Of a DNA stretch of 64,000 nucleotides, positions 53,042-61,334 are shown piece after piece; the stretch's first letter is position 1, and each line of letters starts with the position of its first letter. The notes under the pieces are model-generated. The model was not told the DNA's origin. It did not search any database and saw only the letters and a list, made by a program, of their open reading frames with translations. The position numbers were made by a program, and so were the translations under genes. The stretch is from an uncultured Eubacteriales bacterium (GTDB lineage: Bacteria; Bacillota; Clostridia; Oscillospirales; Acutalibacteraceae), in NCBI GenBank assembly GCA_934476085.1, contig CAKSNE010000006.1, forward strand, positions 1 to 64,000, in the 5' to 3' direction.

Positions 53042-53069
53042 AAAAACTCCGCATTAGCGGAGTTTTTTG
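53042..53069 (-). terminator. Terminator containing the stop codon of the P-ATPase-like gene
   Basis: Stem AAAACTCCGC / GCGGAGTTTT with loop ATTA. The TAA stop (53054-53056) lies in the loop region, so the last codons form one arm of the terminator. Confidence 0.88.
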
Positions 53070-54589
53070 TTATCATTCAAGAGCAATTGAACAAACAAAA
53101 TCAACACATTTATAAGTAGCAAGTGGCAAACCGCAATTAACCAAGGTGCTAATTTATCATTATATATTAAAACAGACAAAAGTTTATTCATAATACCGAC
53201 GGTATCTTCACCAACTGCATCTGATTCCAAAAGCTTATTTGAAAGAATAGAATCAAGTTTACCGCTGGCAAAAACGCCTGCTACTAAAAAGTTAATAACA
53301 ATACCTACCGCAGTACGCAAATATATGAATAATTTATAAAACCTACAATTTTTAATTTCTTTTACTAAACTGAATAAATCCTTTTTATCAATATTTCTTT
53401 CGTTTTTGCAAGAGCAAGAAAAATCAACGGTATTTTTCATTTTTTCAACCGAATTTTCAGAAACAAAAACTGCAGTGTTTTTCTTAGTTTGTTCTTCTAA
53501 AATTGATTTACACTCTTCTTCGTCATTAGCAATTTTATAATCTTTAAAGCTTGCAACTTTAACGGCTTTTTTACATTTTTCTTCGTCTTTACCGATTAAA
53601 TAAGCATTTAATTTAACGACATCAGCGGTTTTTAAAGCCTTTACTGTATTTGAGTTAATCTTGTCATCATCAAAAACAACTTCTTCGGATAAGAAAATAT
53701 CCTTTGCATTTCCTAAATCTTCGATATCTTGTTTGTTTTCAACATTAACACCATTCAATCTTAAAGATCTGTATAATAACAATCCGGATACAATATTTCC
53801 TGAATTAACCGATAACGGACACGCAAACAAAAGATAAACGCCTAATGTATAAAGTGCTTCAACAACACCGCCGCCGATAATTTTCATAACAAACATAGCT
53901 AAAGCTAAAAATACTGCGGCGATAGTATAAATTAACACGATAAAATCTGCTTTTTTATCAAGTTTTGACTTTTCTAAATTATCATAAGTAGATTCAAAAT
54001 CAATATCATAATTATCAATTTCTAAAACAGTTACAATACCGCTATCACAAGCATTAAATTTGCCCGGTTTATAGCTTTTTGTTAAACCGCTTCCGTTTGT
54101 AAATTCATAAGAAAAAGCTAAATAATCGCCTCTTGCAACTTTAACCGAAACTCCCGAAGAAATATCTTCAAGTAAAGTTTCTTTTTCTTCATTCTCATTT
54201 ACAACAGTATAACATGCCATTAATTTTTCATCTTTTACAAGTTTATCGGAAAGAAACGAATTTATTAAATCAAAAAGGCTTTTTGACAAAGCATAAATCA
54301 ATGAAATAATTGCTGCTACTAAAAACTTTTGAGAAGCAAAAATAACTAAAATGGCAACTGTTGTTATTATATCAGCGCTGAATTTTTTTGCTAAAACTCT
54401 TTCAACTGCCTCAATAGCAATTCTGCAATATGAAACAGCTATTGAAATTGCATAAATAACAATAGCAAATTTATCATTAAAAAACTTTGCCGCCATAAAG
54501 GTAAGCAACCCTGCTATAACAATAATAAGCAGATTTACCGCGAATTCATTTTTAGCAGAATTTTTATAAACAATTTTACTTTTTTCCAT
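53054..54589 (-). CDS. P1B-type ATPase-like membrane protein without catalytic Asp
   Basis: 511 aa. Helix layout and segment order follow heavy-metal P-type ATPases: membrane segments (about 17-110), an actuator-like domain (about 120-205), two more helices with ACPLS (257-260) where CPC or CPx stands, and a downstream soluble region. The phosphorylation motif DKTGT is absent: the aligned stretch after DLGNAKDIFL reads SEEVVF, with Ser301 in place of Asp. The actuator TGE is also lost. A final helix pair lies near 440-505. The ATG after AGGAG replaces a longer weak frame. Likely a non-pumping descendant; function unknown. Confidence 0.75.
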   Translation of the reverse strand: MEKSKIVYKNSAKNEFAVNLLIIVIAGLLTFMAAKFFNDKFAIVIYAISIAVSYCRIAIEAVERVLAKKFSADIITTVAILVIFASQKFLVAAIISLIYALSKSLFDLINSFLSDKLVKDEKLMACYTVVNENEEKETLLEDISSGVSVKVARGDYLAFSYEFTNGSGLTKSYKPGKFNACDSGIVTVLEIDNYDIDFESTYDNLEKSKLDKKADFIVLIYTIAAVFLALAMFVMKIIGGGVVEALYTLGVYLLFACPLSVNSGNIVSGLLLYRSLRLNGVNVENKQDIEDLGNAKDIFLSEEVVFDDDKINSNTVKALKTADVVKLNAYLIGKDEEKCKKAVKVASFKDYKIANDEEECKSILEEQTKKNTAVFVSENSVEKMKNTVDFSCSCKNERNIDKKDLFSLVKEIKNCRFYKLFIYLRTAVGIVINFLVAGVFASGKLDSILSNKLLESDAVGEDTVGIMNKLLSVLIYNDKLAPWLIAVCHLLLINVLILFVQLLLNDNKKLR

Positions 54590-54769
54590 TCTTAAATTAC
54601 TCCTAAAAAATATAATTAATATACTGATTATTTTATCATTATTTATCAAATTCGTCAATATAAATATTGAAAATAAACCAAAAGCCGCCAATTCAATACA
54701 AAGATTGATTGACGGCAAAATTCTATACTATTTTAACAGTTTATCTTCTTTTAATTATTTAAAAAAATA

Positions 54770-54800
54770 AAAAACTATTCTTTTTTAAAAAAGAATAGTT
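54770..54800 (-). terminator. HPr gene terminator
   Basis: AAACTATTCTTTTT / AAAAAGAATAGTTT hairpin between the HPr stop and the next gene. Confidence 0.75.
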
Positions 54801-54821
54801 TCTTAATTCTAATTAATAAAT

Positions 54822-55085
54822 TTATTCAGCAAAACCTGACAAAACAAGACTTACTAAAGCATCAACTGCTTCGTTTTCGTCAGAGCCGTCTGCGATAATT
54901 CTAATAGAAGTTCCACCTAAAATACCCAATGAAAGAACACCTAAAAGGCTCTTTGCATTTACTCTTCTCTCTTCTTTTTCAACCCAAATCGAAGACTTAA
55001 ATTCATTAGCCTTTTGAATGAAAAAAGTTGCAGGACGAGCATGAAGTCCAACCTGATTCTGAACAACTACATCTTTAACATACAT
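54822..55085 (-). CDS. ptsH: Phosphocarrier protein HPr
   Basis: 87 aa. His15 in GLHARPAT is the PEP-dependent phosphorylation site, and Ser46 in AKSLLGVLSLG is the HPr-kinase site used in carbon catabolite control. Because His15 is present this is HPr rather than Crh. The ATG after GAAAGGA is used. No EI or EII genes are nearby. A CcpA/HPr-Ser-P link to the glucan locus is possible but not shown. Confidence 0.93.
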   Translation of the reverse strand: MYVKDVVVQNQVGLHARPATFFIQKANEFKSSIWVEKEERRVNAKSLLGVLSLGILGGTSIRIIADGSDENEAVDALVSLVLSGFAE

Positions 55086-55140
55086 ATTAAAAACAATCCT
55101 TTCACCAATCAAAATAAAATTGATTTAGTATTACAAAATC

Positions 55141-55222
55141 GTTGTTCTAAAAAATCGCAGAACAACACAATATTAAAAACAAAATACTAAAAGTATTATA
55201 CCACATTTTTTAAATAGGTCAA
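55141..55222 (-). promoter_or_regulatory. HPr promoter and leader stem-loop
   Basis: Minus strand TTGACC (55217-55222), 16-bp spacer, TATAAT (55195-55200). The leader holds a perfect 8-bp inverted repeat GTTGTTCT-N10-AGAACAAC (55141-55166) without a T run. Confidence 0.6.
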
Positions 55223-55260
55223 TCAAATTATGTCTTAATTGTTACAAAATCTATTCAATT

Positions 55261-55318
55261 CACAAACTGTTATAAATTAAAACCAGATAGTTTGTGCAAA
55301 TTACATAAAATTTTATGT
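55261..55318. repeat. Two inverted repeats downstream of trmD
   Basis: CACAAACT-N20-AGTTTGTG (55261-55296) and the 16-bp perfect palindrome ACATAAAATTTTATGT (55303-55318). They may end trmD transcription, but neither has a convincing T run. Confidence 0.35.
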
Positions 55319-55351
55319 TTATTTTTTACATAACAGACACTAAAATTTATG

Positions 55352-56110
55352 CTAATCTAAGTTTTCTTGACATTCTTCAACTTTATTTTTTAAACTTTTT
55401 AAAAATTCTTTATCTTCTTTAGAAAGATCTGCTTTTTCAAGCATCTCAGGCCTTTTATTAAATGTATTTTCAAGGCTTTTTTCTCTTTTAAATTTTTCAA
55501 TGTTTTTATGATGTCCGGACATTAAAACTTCCGGCACTTCTCTGCCTTGCCAAACCGATGGACGAGTATATTGAGGATACTCTAAAAGTCCGTTAAAATG
55601 GCTTTCTTCGGTAAAACATTCTTCGTTTGACAAAACGCCGTCAACCATTCTCGCAATCGCATCTGTAAGCACCAATGCCGGTAGTTCACCGCCTGTTAAA
55701 ACATAGTCGCCGATCGAAATTTCTTCATCACAAAGCTTATCTAAAACACGCTGGTCAACACCTTCATAGTGTCCGCATAAAAGCACTATATTATCCATTT
55801 TTGATAATTCTATTGCTTTTTTTTGAGTAAGAGTTTTGCCTTGTGGTGACATATATATAAAATATGGTTTTACACCCGTTTCTGCTACAATTGCATTAAA
55901 ACAATCGTCAATCGGTTGTGGCGTCATAACCATTCCATTGCCGCCGCCGTAAGGCATTTCATCGGTTTTTCTATGCTTATCGGCCGAATAATCTCTGATA
56001 TTATGGCATTTTACAGTAATTTTTTCAGCCGCTCTTGCCCTACCGATAATGCTTTCGTCTAAATAAGCATTCATCATATCGGGAAAGATGGTCATAATAT
56101 CAATCCTCAT
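55352..56110 (-). CDS. trmD: tRNA (guanine37-N1)-methyltransferase
   Basis: 252 aa SPOUT knot enzyme methylating G37 of tRNAs that read CNN codons. Signatures: RIDIMTIFPDM at the start, PYGGGNGMV, LCGHYEGVD and the knot IGDYVLTGGELPAL. The last 30 residues are Lys/Glu-rich. The start codon overlaps the end of rimM by 11 bases. No rplS follows. Confidence 0.96.
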   Translation of the reverse strand: MRIDIMTIFPDMMNAYLDESIIGRARAAEKITVKCHNIRDYSADKHRKTDEMPYGGGNGMVMTPQPIDDCFNAIVAETGVKPYFIYMSPQGKTLTQKKAIELSKMDNIVLLCGHYEGVDQRVLDKLCDEEISIGDYVLTGGELPALVLTDAIARMVDGVLSNEECFTEESHFNGLLEYPQYTRPSVWQGREVPEVLMSGHHKNIEKFKREKSLENTFNKRPEMLEKADLSKEDKEFLKSLKNKVEECQENLD

Positions 56111-56615
56111 CGTCAAAAATCCCTTTCAACGGTCTTATTACAACCTTGTTTTCGTCAATATCAACATTGATTACAACATCAGGAATTGACGGAATTAAAT
56201 ACTCTTTACCGTCTTTTTTAATGTGCCAAACATCGTTTGCACCGGTTTGAGAAACATCTGAAATTTCGCCTAGTTTTTCATTAGTATCAGCGTCAAAAAC
56301 TTCACAGCCTATTAAATCGCATTGAAAGAAAACACCTTTTGGCAAAACAGCGTCTTCTCTGTCTAAGTATAATACTTTTCCTCTAAAGCTTTCAGCTTCT
56401 TCAATAGTATTAACATCTTTAGCTTTTAATAAAACAATATTTTTATGTGCTCTTGATGAACTGATTTTAATTGAATTTTCGCCGTTTTTATCAAGATAAA
56501 GAGTTTTAAATTTAGTTAAAAATTCCGGGGTATCACACCAAGGCTGAACTCTCATTTCACCCTTTATACCATGTGTTCCGACAATTTTACCTGTTTCAAT
56601 AAATCTTTCTTTCAT
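56100..56615 (-). CDS. rimM: 16S rRNA processing protein RimM
   Basis: 171 aa ribosome maturation factor of the 30S head, binding S19. The N-terminal RimM domain has GKIVGTHGIKGEMRV; the C-terminal PRC barrel has ANDVWHIKKDGKEYLIPSIPDVV. The ATG after AAAGGAA is used. Confidence 0.95.
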   Translation of the reverse strand: MKERFIETGKIVGTHGIKGEMRVQPWCDTPEFLTKFKTLYLDKNGENSIKISSSRAHKNIVLLKAKDVNTIEEAESFRGKVLYLDREDAVLPKGVFFQCDLIGCEVFDADTNEKLGEISDVSQTGANDVWHIKKDGKEYLIPSIPDVVINVDIDENKVVIRPLKGIFDDED

Positions 56616-56646
56616 TAACAATATTCCTTTTATTTTAATAACATTA

Positions 56647-56675
56647 ATTTTATCATAAAAATATTAATTCGTCAA
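56647..56675 (-). promoter_or_regulatory. rimM-trmD promoter
   Basis: Minus strand TTGACG (56670-56675), 17-bp spacer, TAAAAT (56647-56652). rimM-trmD is thus expressed independently of the khpA-ffh unit. Confidence 0.65.
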
Positions 56676-56681
56676 CAAACT

Positions 56682-56710
56682 AAAAGCGAGCAGTTTTCTG
56701 CTCGCTTTTT
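56682..56710 (-). terminator. Terminator of unknown gene 56716-57123
   Basis: AAAAGCGAGCAG / CTGCTCGCTTTT with loop TTTT (minus strand T run). Confidence 0.88.
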
Positions 56711-56715
56711 AACTC

Positions 56716-57123
56716 TCATTTTACCCTTTTTACCGTTCCTTTTAATGCACCGTCATAGTCATATTCCAATATATAATCGCCAAAATTCCAAGTCTTAGCT
56801 GAAACAAATGTCACAGCATCATAAAGATTAAGACCTAATCCAAAAATAATACTTCTGTTAATTCTGATAACAACATTATAATCGGAATAAGCAGTAGAAA
56901 ACAAAAGTGTATCTATAATATCGCCGGTTGCATTAAATGAAAAAGTTATTTTTATTTTTCCGTTTTTTGAAACAGTGGAAATTTCATCTTTTCTCTTTTT
57001 AATTTTCTTTAGTTTATCCCCACTTGATATTAATGTTTCAGATAAATTATATTTATGTATAAAATCATTAGCTGTATCAATACATAAATCATTAACATTA
57101 TGTTTTTTACTTCTAATTCTCAA
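56716..57123 (-). CDS. Unknown protein beside an XRE regulator
   Basis: 135 aa, basic N-terminal half (KLKKIKKRKDE) and beta-rich C-terminal half ending DYILEYDYDGALKGTVKRVK. No membrane helix, signal peptide or catalytic signature; not recognised. The start appears to be TTG about nine bases after AAGGAA. It lies head-to-head with the XRE regulator, and the pair sits inside the normally continuous khpA-rimM order, suggesting an inserted two-gene unit. Confidence 0.6.
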   Translation of the reverse strand: MRIRSKKHNVNDLCIDTANDFIHKYNLSETLISSGDKLKKIKKRKDEISTVSKNGKIKITFSFNATGDIIDTLLFSTAYSDYNVVIRINRSIIFGLGLNLYDAVTFVSAKTWNFGDYILEYDYDGALKGTVKRVK

Positions 57124-57266
57124 TTTTTTCTTATTCCTTATTAATATACTTATACCAAATTTTAAAATTTAACTATATGTGCATAATTTAACCTATACAG
57201 TTTATTAAATAATAACATAAATGTTTATATAATTCAAGTATATTTTAATTGAAAGGGCGAAATGCT

Positions 57267-57602
57267 ATGTTAGACTATTATAAAATCGGTCAAAGAATAA
57301 GAAAATATCGCAAAGCAAGGGGTCTTTCACAAGAAGAATTAGCGGAAAAGGTTGAAATTTCAACTACTCATATGAGCCATATTGAAACAGGAAATACAAA
57401 ACTAAGTCTTTTAGTTTTGACCGATATTTCAAAAAGTTTAGAAGTTAGTTGTGATGATATTATTTTCGGAGAAATCGAAAATAACAGAAACAATATCCAA
57501 AACAATATTTTAAACAAACTTGAAACTTGTAATTCTAATGAATTAAAAATACTTGAAGAAATAATTAATTCTTCAATTTCAGCATTAAAAACTTATTTAT
57601 AA
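57267..57602 (+). CDS. XRE-family helix-turn-helix regulator
   Basis: 111 aa. The HTH spans residues about 7-60 (IGQRIRKYRKARGLSQEELAEKV...THMSHIETG), followed by a short acidic C-terminus that could dimerise. The start is the ATG after AAAGGG; a TTG upstream would include that site. It is divergent from the unknown gene at 56716-57123, a likely target. Confidence 0.88.
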   Translation: MLDYYKIGQRIRKYRKARGLSQEELAEKVEISTTHMSHIETGNTKLSLLVLTDISKSLEVSCDDIIFGEIENNRNNIQNNILNKLETCNSNELKILEEIINSSISALKTYL

Positions 57603-57603
57603 C

Positions 57604-57636
57604 AAAAAAGGTGTAGAAATAATCTACACCTTTTTT
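57604..57636 (+). terminator. XRE gene terminator
   Basis: AAAAAAGGTGTAGA / TCTACACCTTTTTT hairpin. Confidence 0.9.
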
Positions 57637-57647
57637 AATTAAAAAAT

Positions 57648-57675
57648 AAAAGAGCATCTATAAAAATGCTCTTTT
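57648..57675 (-). terminator. khpA operon terminator
   Basis: AAAAGAGCAT / ATGCTCTTTT hairpin just after the khpA stop. Confidence 0.85.
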
Positions 57676-57678
57676 AAA

Positions 57679-57912
57679 TCAGTCGATTTCGACCATAATT
57701 TTCTCATCATTACGAGTTGCAACAGCACGCATAACAACACGAATGGCTTTAGCAATTCTGCCCTGTTTGCCGATAACACGGCCCATATCGTCAGCTGCTA
57801 CGCTAAGATGATATACTATAACACCATCTTCATTTGGCTCATCAACCGTAACCTTAACTGCGTCAGGCTCATTAACTAAACCTTTAGCAAGTGTAGCAAG
57901 AAGTTCCTGCAT
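57679..57912 (-). CDS. khpA: KH-domain RNA-binding protein KhpA
   Basis: 77 aa single KH domain. The GxxG loop is GKQG in MGRVIGKQGRIAKAIR. It partners with KhpB/Jag in other Firmicutes to bind RNA and affect cell division. The ATG after AAAGGATG is used. Located just after rpsP, its usual place. Confidence 0.93.
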   Translation of the reverse strand: MQELLATLAKGLVNEPDAVKVTVDEPNEDGVIVYHLSVAADDMGRVIGKQGRIAKAIRVVMRAVATRNDEKIMVEID

Positions 57913-57944
57913 AAATAATATCATCCTTTCAAAAGAATAACCAA

Positions 57945-58187
57945 TTAGATAATATTGTTCTTTTTAAGCAAAGCTTTAACTGTATCAGTTGGTTGAGCAC
58001 CGTTAGCAATCCATTTTTTAGCTGCTTCTGCATCAATTTTAACTTCAGCAGGGTCAGTGTTAGGATTAAAAGTACCTATTTCCTCGATAAATCTACCATC
58101 TCTAGGAAATCTTGAATCTGCAACAACAACTCTGTAGAAAGGAGCTCTTTTAGCACCCATACGACGAAGTCTGATTTTTACTGCCAT
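57945..58187 (-). CDS. rpsP: 30S ribosomal protein S16
   Basis: 80 aa. The N-terminal VKIRLRRMGAKRAPFYRVVVADSR and the GTFNP motif are diagnostic. In the ylxM-ffh-rpsP-khpA cluster. Confidence 0.98.
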   Translation of the reverse strand: MAVKIRLRRMGAKRAPFYRVVVADSRFPRDGRFIEEIGTFNPNTDPAEVKIDAEAAKKWIANGAQPTDTVKALLKKNNII

Positions 58188-58252
58188 CTTTTATTTCACC
58201 TCACAAATTATTTTAAAAGTTATTTAAAACGGATTTCCCGTTAAATACAAAA

Positions 58253-59653
58253 TTACATACCGCCAAATCCACCGGGACCGTTAAGTTTTGACGGATCAAA
58301 TGTATTTGGATCAATACCAAGGTTATTACCACCAAGACCTTTAAGAAGTCTACGGTTTTTACCTTTGCCGCCATTCATTTGTTTAAACATTTTCTTCATT
58401 TGTTCATACTGTTTAAGCAAACGATTGACGTCTTCAACCTTCATACCGCTTCCTGCGGCAATTCTTTTCTTTCTCGAAGCGTTGATTATTTCAGGCTTTG
58501 CACGCTCTTTTCTAGTCATTGAGTAAATGATTGATTCAACACGCACAAGCTGTTTATCATCAATATCGGCGTCTTTAATTTGTTTGCCGACGCCAGGAAT
58601 CATACCGAGAACTTGTTTAAGCGGTCCCATCTTTTTAATTTGTTGGAACTGTGCTAACAAGTCGTCTAAATCAAACTTATTTTGTTTTAACTTTTTCTCA
58701 AGCTCAGCGGCTTTTTTATCATCAAGTGCACTCTCGGCTTTTTCAATAAGCGACATAACATCGCCCATACCGAGAATTCTTGAAGCCATTCTGTCAGGAT
58801 GAAACTCTTCAAGGTCGCCTAACTTTTCGCCTGTACCGACGAATTTTATCGGCTTACCGGTAACTTCCCTTACAGAAAGTGCCGCACCGCCACGAGTATC
58901 ACCATCAAGTTTTGTTAAAATAACGCCTGTGATTTCAAGTGTTTCATTAAAGCTTTTAGCAACATTAACTGCGTCTTGACCGGTCATAGAGTCAATAACA
59001 AGCAAAATATCGTTAGGTTCTGCAACCTTTACAATTCGTTTTAACTCTTCCATTAACTCTTCATCAATATGAAGTCGACCGGCAGTATCTAAAATAACAT
59101 AGTCGTGACCGTAATCTCTGGCATGACGAATAGCTTCTTTAGCTATTTTTTCAGGTTTTTCGGTACCCATTTCAAAAACAGGAACACCAACCTGTTCACC
59201 GACAATTTTCAACTGAGAAATAGCCGCAGGTCTGTAAATATCACAAGCAACTAAAAGCGGTCTGTGACCTTTTGATTTTAAATATTTACCGAGTTTAGCA
59301 GAGTGAGTAGTTTTACCGGAACCCTGTAAACCGCACATCATAATAACAGTAGGAATTTTAGAAGATGTATTAAGACGGCTGTTTTCACCGCCCATTAAAG
59401 CGGTTAATTCTTCATTAACGATTTTTACAACCATTTGTGCCGGCGTTAAGCTTTCCATAACCTTTTCGCCGATACATCTTTCAGTAACCTTGTTGGTAAA
59501 ATCTTTGGCAACCTTGTAGTTAACATCGGCTTCCAACAAAGCAAGTCGAACTTCACGCATAGCCTGTTTTACATCTGCTTCAGACAATTTACCTTTTGAA
59601 CGGATTTTTTTAAACGCCGCACCGATTTTTTCAGATAAGCCTTCAAATGCCAA
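58253..59653 (-). CDS. ffh: Signal recognition particle protein Ffh
   Basis: 466 aa. N domain, then the SRP GTPase G domain with GLQGSGKTTHSAKLG, DTAGRLHID, TKLDGDTRGGA and GTGEKLGDLE. The Met-rich M domain (KQYEQMKKMFKQMNGGKGK) binds 4.5S RNA and signal sequences. The GTPase P-loop Thr-His variant is minor. It ends in a Gly-rich GGFGGM tail. It is 2 bases from ylxM. Confidence 0.98.
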   Translation of the reverse strand: MAFEGLSEKIGAAFKKIRSKGKLSEADVKQAMREVRLALLEADVNYKVAKDFTNKVTERCIGEKVMESLTPAQMVVKIVNEELTALMGGENSRLNTSSKIPTVIMMCGLQGSGKTTHSAKLGKYLKSKGHRPLLVACDIYRPAAISQLKIVGEQVGVPVFEMGTEKPEKIAKEAIRHARDYGHDYVILDTAGRLHIDEELMEELKRIVKVAEPNDILLVIDSMTGQDAVNVAKSFNETLEITGVILTKLDGDTRGGAALSVREVTGKPIKFVGTGEKLGDLEEFHPDRMASRILGMGDVMSLIEKAESALDDKKAAELEKKLKQNKFDLDDLLAQFQQIKKMGPLKQVLGMIPGVGKQIKDADIDDKQLVRVESIIYSMTRKERAKPEIINASRKKRIAAGSGMKVEDVNRLLKQYEQMKKMFKQMNGGKGKNRRLLKGLGGNNLGIDPNTFDPSKLNGPGGFGGM

Positions 59654-59655
59654 GA

Positions 59656-59979
59656 TTATACCTCCTCTTTATAAATAATCTGTTTAATATTTTCAGCACA
59701 TTTTATAGGATTTTCACCCAATAAAATCTTATCAGCTTCATCATAAACTGATTTAAAACGCTGATTTAATGATAGTTTTTCTTCAAAATTAATAAGCTGA
59801 TCTTTAGCACGCTTTACAATATCATAAACACCCTGACGGGTAATACCTTCGTTTTCAGCGATTTCAGCTAAAGACAAATCATCATTATAGTAGTATTCAA
59901 GGAACGCCCTTTGCTTTTCAGTAAGAAGTCCCCCGTAAATATCGAGAAGTGATGAAAATTCCCAGTTTTTTGAACTCAT
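59656..59979 (-). CDS. ylxM: YlxM-family helix-turn-helix protein
   Basis: 107 aa sigma-70 region-4-like HTH: LLTEKQRAFLEYYYNDDLSLAEIAENEGITRQGVYDIVKRAK. YlxM proteins are always next to ffh and stimulate SRP GTPase activity in some species. The ATG after GGGAGTGAG is used. Confidence 0.93.
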   Translation of the reverse strand: MSSKNWEFSSLLDIYGGLLTEKQRAFLEYYYNDDLSLAEIAENEGITRQGVYDIVKRAKDQLINFEEKLSLNQRFKSVYDEADKILLGENPIKCAENIKQIIYKEEV

Positions 59980-60000
59980 TTTACTCACTCCCAATTCATC

Positions 60001-60059
60001 TGCAAAGTAATTTTCCTTTGCACCTATGAAATTATATACGCAAAAGCCCGATTTGTCAA
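60001..60059 (-). promoter_or_regulatory. ylxM-ffh promoter and leader hairpin
   Basis: Consensus minus-strand promoter TTGACA (60054-60059), 17-bp spacer, TATAAT (60031-60036). The short leader has a perfect TGCAAAG-N8-CTTTGCA inverted repeat (60001-60022) just before the ribosome site. Confidence 0.8.
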
Positions 60060-60087
60060 GTGTTTTTTTATAATTTCAAAATATAAC

Positions 60088-60116
60088 TTTACATAATTTA
60101 AAAAGTATGTTAAAAT
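60088..60116 (+). promoter_or_regulatory. Promoter of small conserved protein gene
   Basis: TTTACA (60088-60093), 17-bp spacer, TAAAAT (60111-60116). Confidence 0.6.
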
Positions 60117-60148
60117 ACATTAGTAATAATGAAATAGGAGTTGATTCG

Positions 60149-60430
60149 ATGAGTGAATTTTTGAATTATAAAGGCAGACCTTTAGTTAGAAAAGGCGATA
60201 CGGTTTATTATGGTAATATGGACGAAAAATATGTTATTCAACTTGATATATTAGATAGCGAAAAAGACGGCGATATTACTACCGCTAAAAACATTCGTAT
60301 TCAATTACTTGATACTGATACTTCGCTTGACGCTAAAAAGAGAGTTATCAAAAAGAGCGAAAAAGTCGGTCTTTACAATGCAATGGATATTGGCTCAATT
60401 TGGCTTGAGCGTGCATTATCTGAAAAATAA
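60149..60430 (+). CDS. Small protein of unknown function
   Basis: 93 aa, acidic and basic mixed, mostly beta strands (GRPLVRKGDTVYYGNMDEKYVIQLDIL) with a C-terminal helix. No membrane segment. Not recognised. An AGGAG site precedes the ATG and a strong terminator follows, so expression as a single gene is well supported. Confidence 0.75.
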   Translation: MSEFLNYKGRPLVRKGDTVYYGNMDEKYVIQLDILDSEKDGDITTAKNIRIQLLDTDTSLDAKKRVIKKSEKVGLYNAMDIGSIWLERALSEK

Positions 60431-60441
60431 AATAATTTTTT

Positions 60442-60479
60442 AAACGGGTATACGATTAATTTCGTATACCCGTTTTTTT
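60442..60479. terminator. Bidirectional terminator between small protein and AraC genes
   Basis: ACGGGTATACGA / TCGTATACCCGT, a perfect 12-bp stem with flanking A/T runs. Confidence 0.95.
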
Positions 60480-61305
60480 ATTTAGAAACAGAATTCTTTT
60501 TTCGATCTTCGCTAGGTGTAATACCAAAGTAATTTTTATATGTTCTGTAAAAAGTTGAATAAGTATCAAAACCGCAAATTTCAGCAATCTTGTTAAAGGG
60601 GCGGTCAGTTTCTCTTACCATGTCCTGCGCTTGAATAAATCTTTGTGCTGTTATAAATTCATGATAGGTCATACCACAAATTCTTTTAATGGTGTTACAA
60701 ATACATTTTTCTGATAAAAACACATTATCAGAAATCTTTTTTAAAGTAATTTTTTCAAACAAATGTTTATCAATATAAGAAATTATTTTTGCATAATTTG
60801 AATCAGTTTCTTTTATTGAAGTAGAAGCTTTACTTTCATAAATTGTATTTAATTCACAAATCATTTGCAATAATGACGAGAAAACAAAAGCTCTGCTGTT
60901 TCTGTTTTTTAATGCTAAAATTAAATTTCTAAGTGCAATATTAAATGTATCGGTATTTGTTTCAGAGTTAAAAACCTTTATATTTTCAAAATCGTAAAAA
61001 GGTTTCATCAAATCATAGTTGTTATCAAGTTTATGAAAAAGTGATGAAGTAAACCATATCTCAATAATCTCAGTCGGTTTATCAGTAAACTCAACAATAA
61101 ATTTTTCGTTATTCCCACCTATAAAAACATCATTGGTTTTTGTAATATAAAGCTTATCATTATATTTTATATGACAATTTCCGTTTAAAGTTATAAGCAT
61201 ATAGTTATAATAATTAATTTGTTTTCTTCTTCGTTCAAGATTACTCTCGTTAAAATAATATACTTGTAATTCAGGTTGTGAAAAATGCAACATTTTTTCT
61301 AACAT
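60478..61305 (-). CDS. AraC-family transcriptional regulator (module 2)
   Basis: 275 aa. N-terminal cupin-like sensor (about 1-120, with ITLNGNCHIKYNDKLYITK) and C-terminal double HTH (about 175-270). The second HTH reads ICGFDTYSTFYRTYKNYFGITP, nearly the same as in the regulator at 10091-10936, so both probably recognise similar half-sites. The ATG after AAAGGTG is used. Divergent from the secreted protein at 61490. Confidence 0.88.
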   Translation of the reverse strand: MLEKMLHFSQPELQVYYFNESNLERRRKQINYYNYMLITLNGNCHIKYNDKLYITKTNDVFIGGNNEKFIVEFTDKPTEIIEIWFTSSLFHKLDNNYDLMKPFYDFENIKVFNSETNTDTFNIALRNLILALKNRNSRAFVFSSLLQMICELNTIYESKASTSIKETDSNYAKIISYIDKHLFEKITLKKISDNVFLSEKCICNTIKRICGMTYHEFITAQRFIQAQDMVRETDRPFNKIAEICGFDTYSTFYRTYKNYFGITPSEDRKKNSVSK

Positions 61306-61334
61306 TGGCATCACCTTTTTTGTCTTTTGCTGAC

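Noticed and set aside
54822..55085. Crh (catabolite-repression HPr) instead of HPr
   Set aside because: Crh lacks His15; this protein has GLHARPAT with His15.
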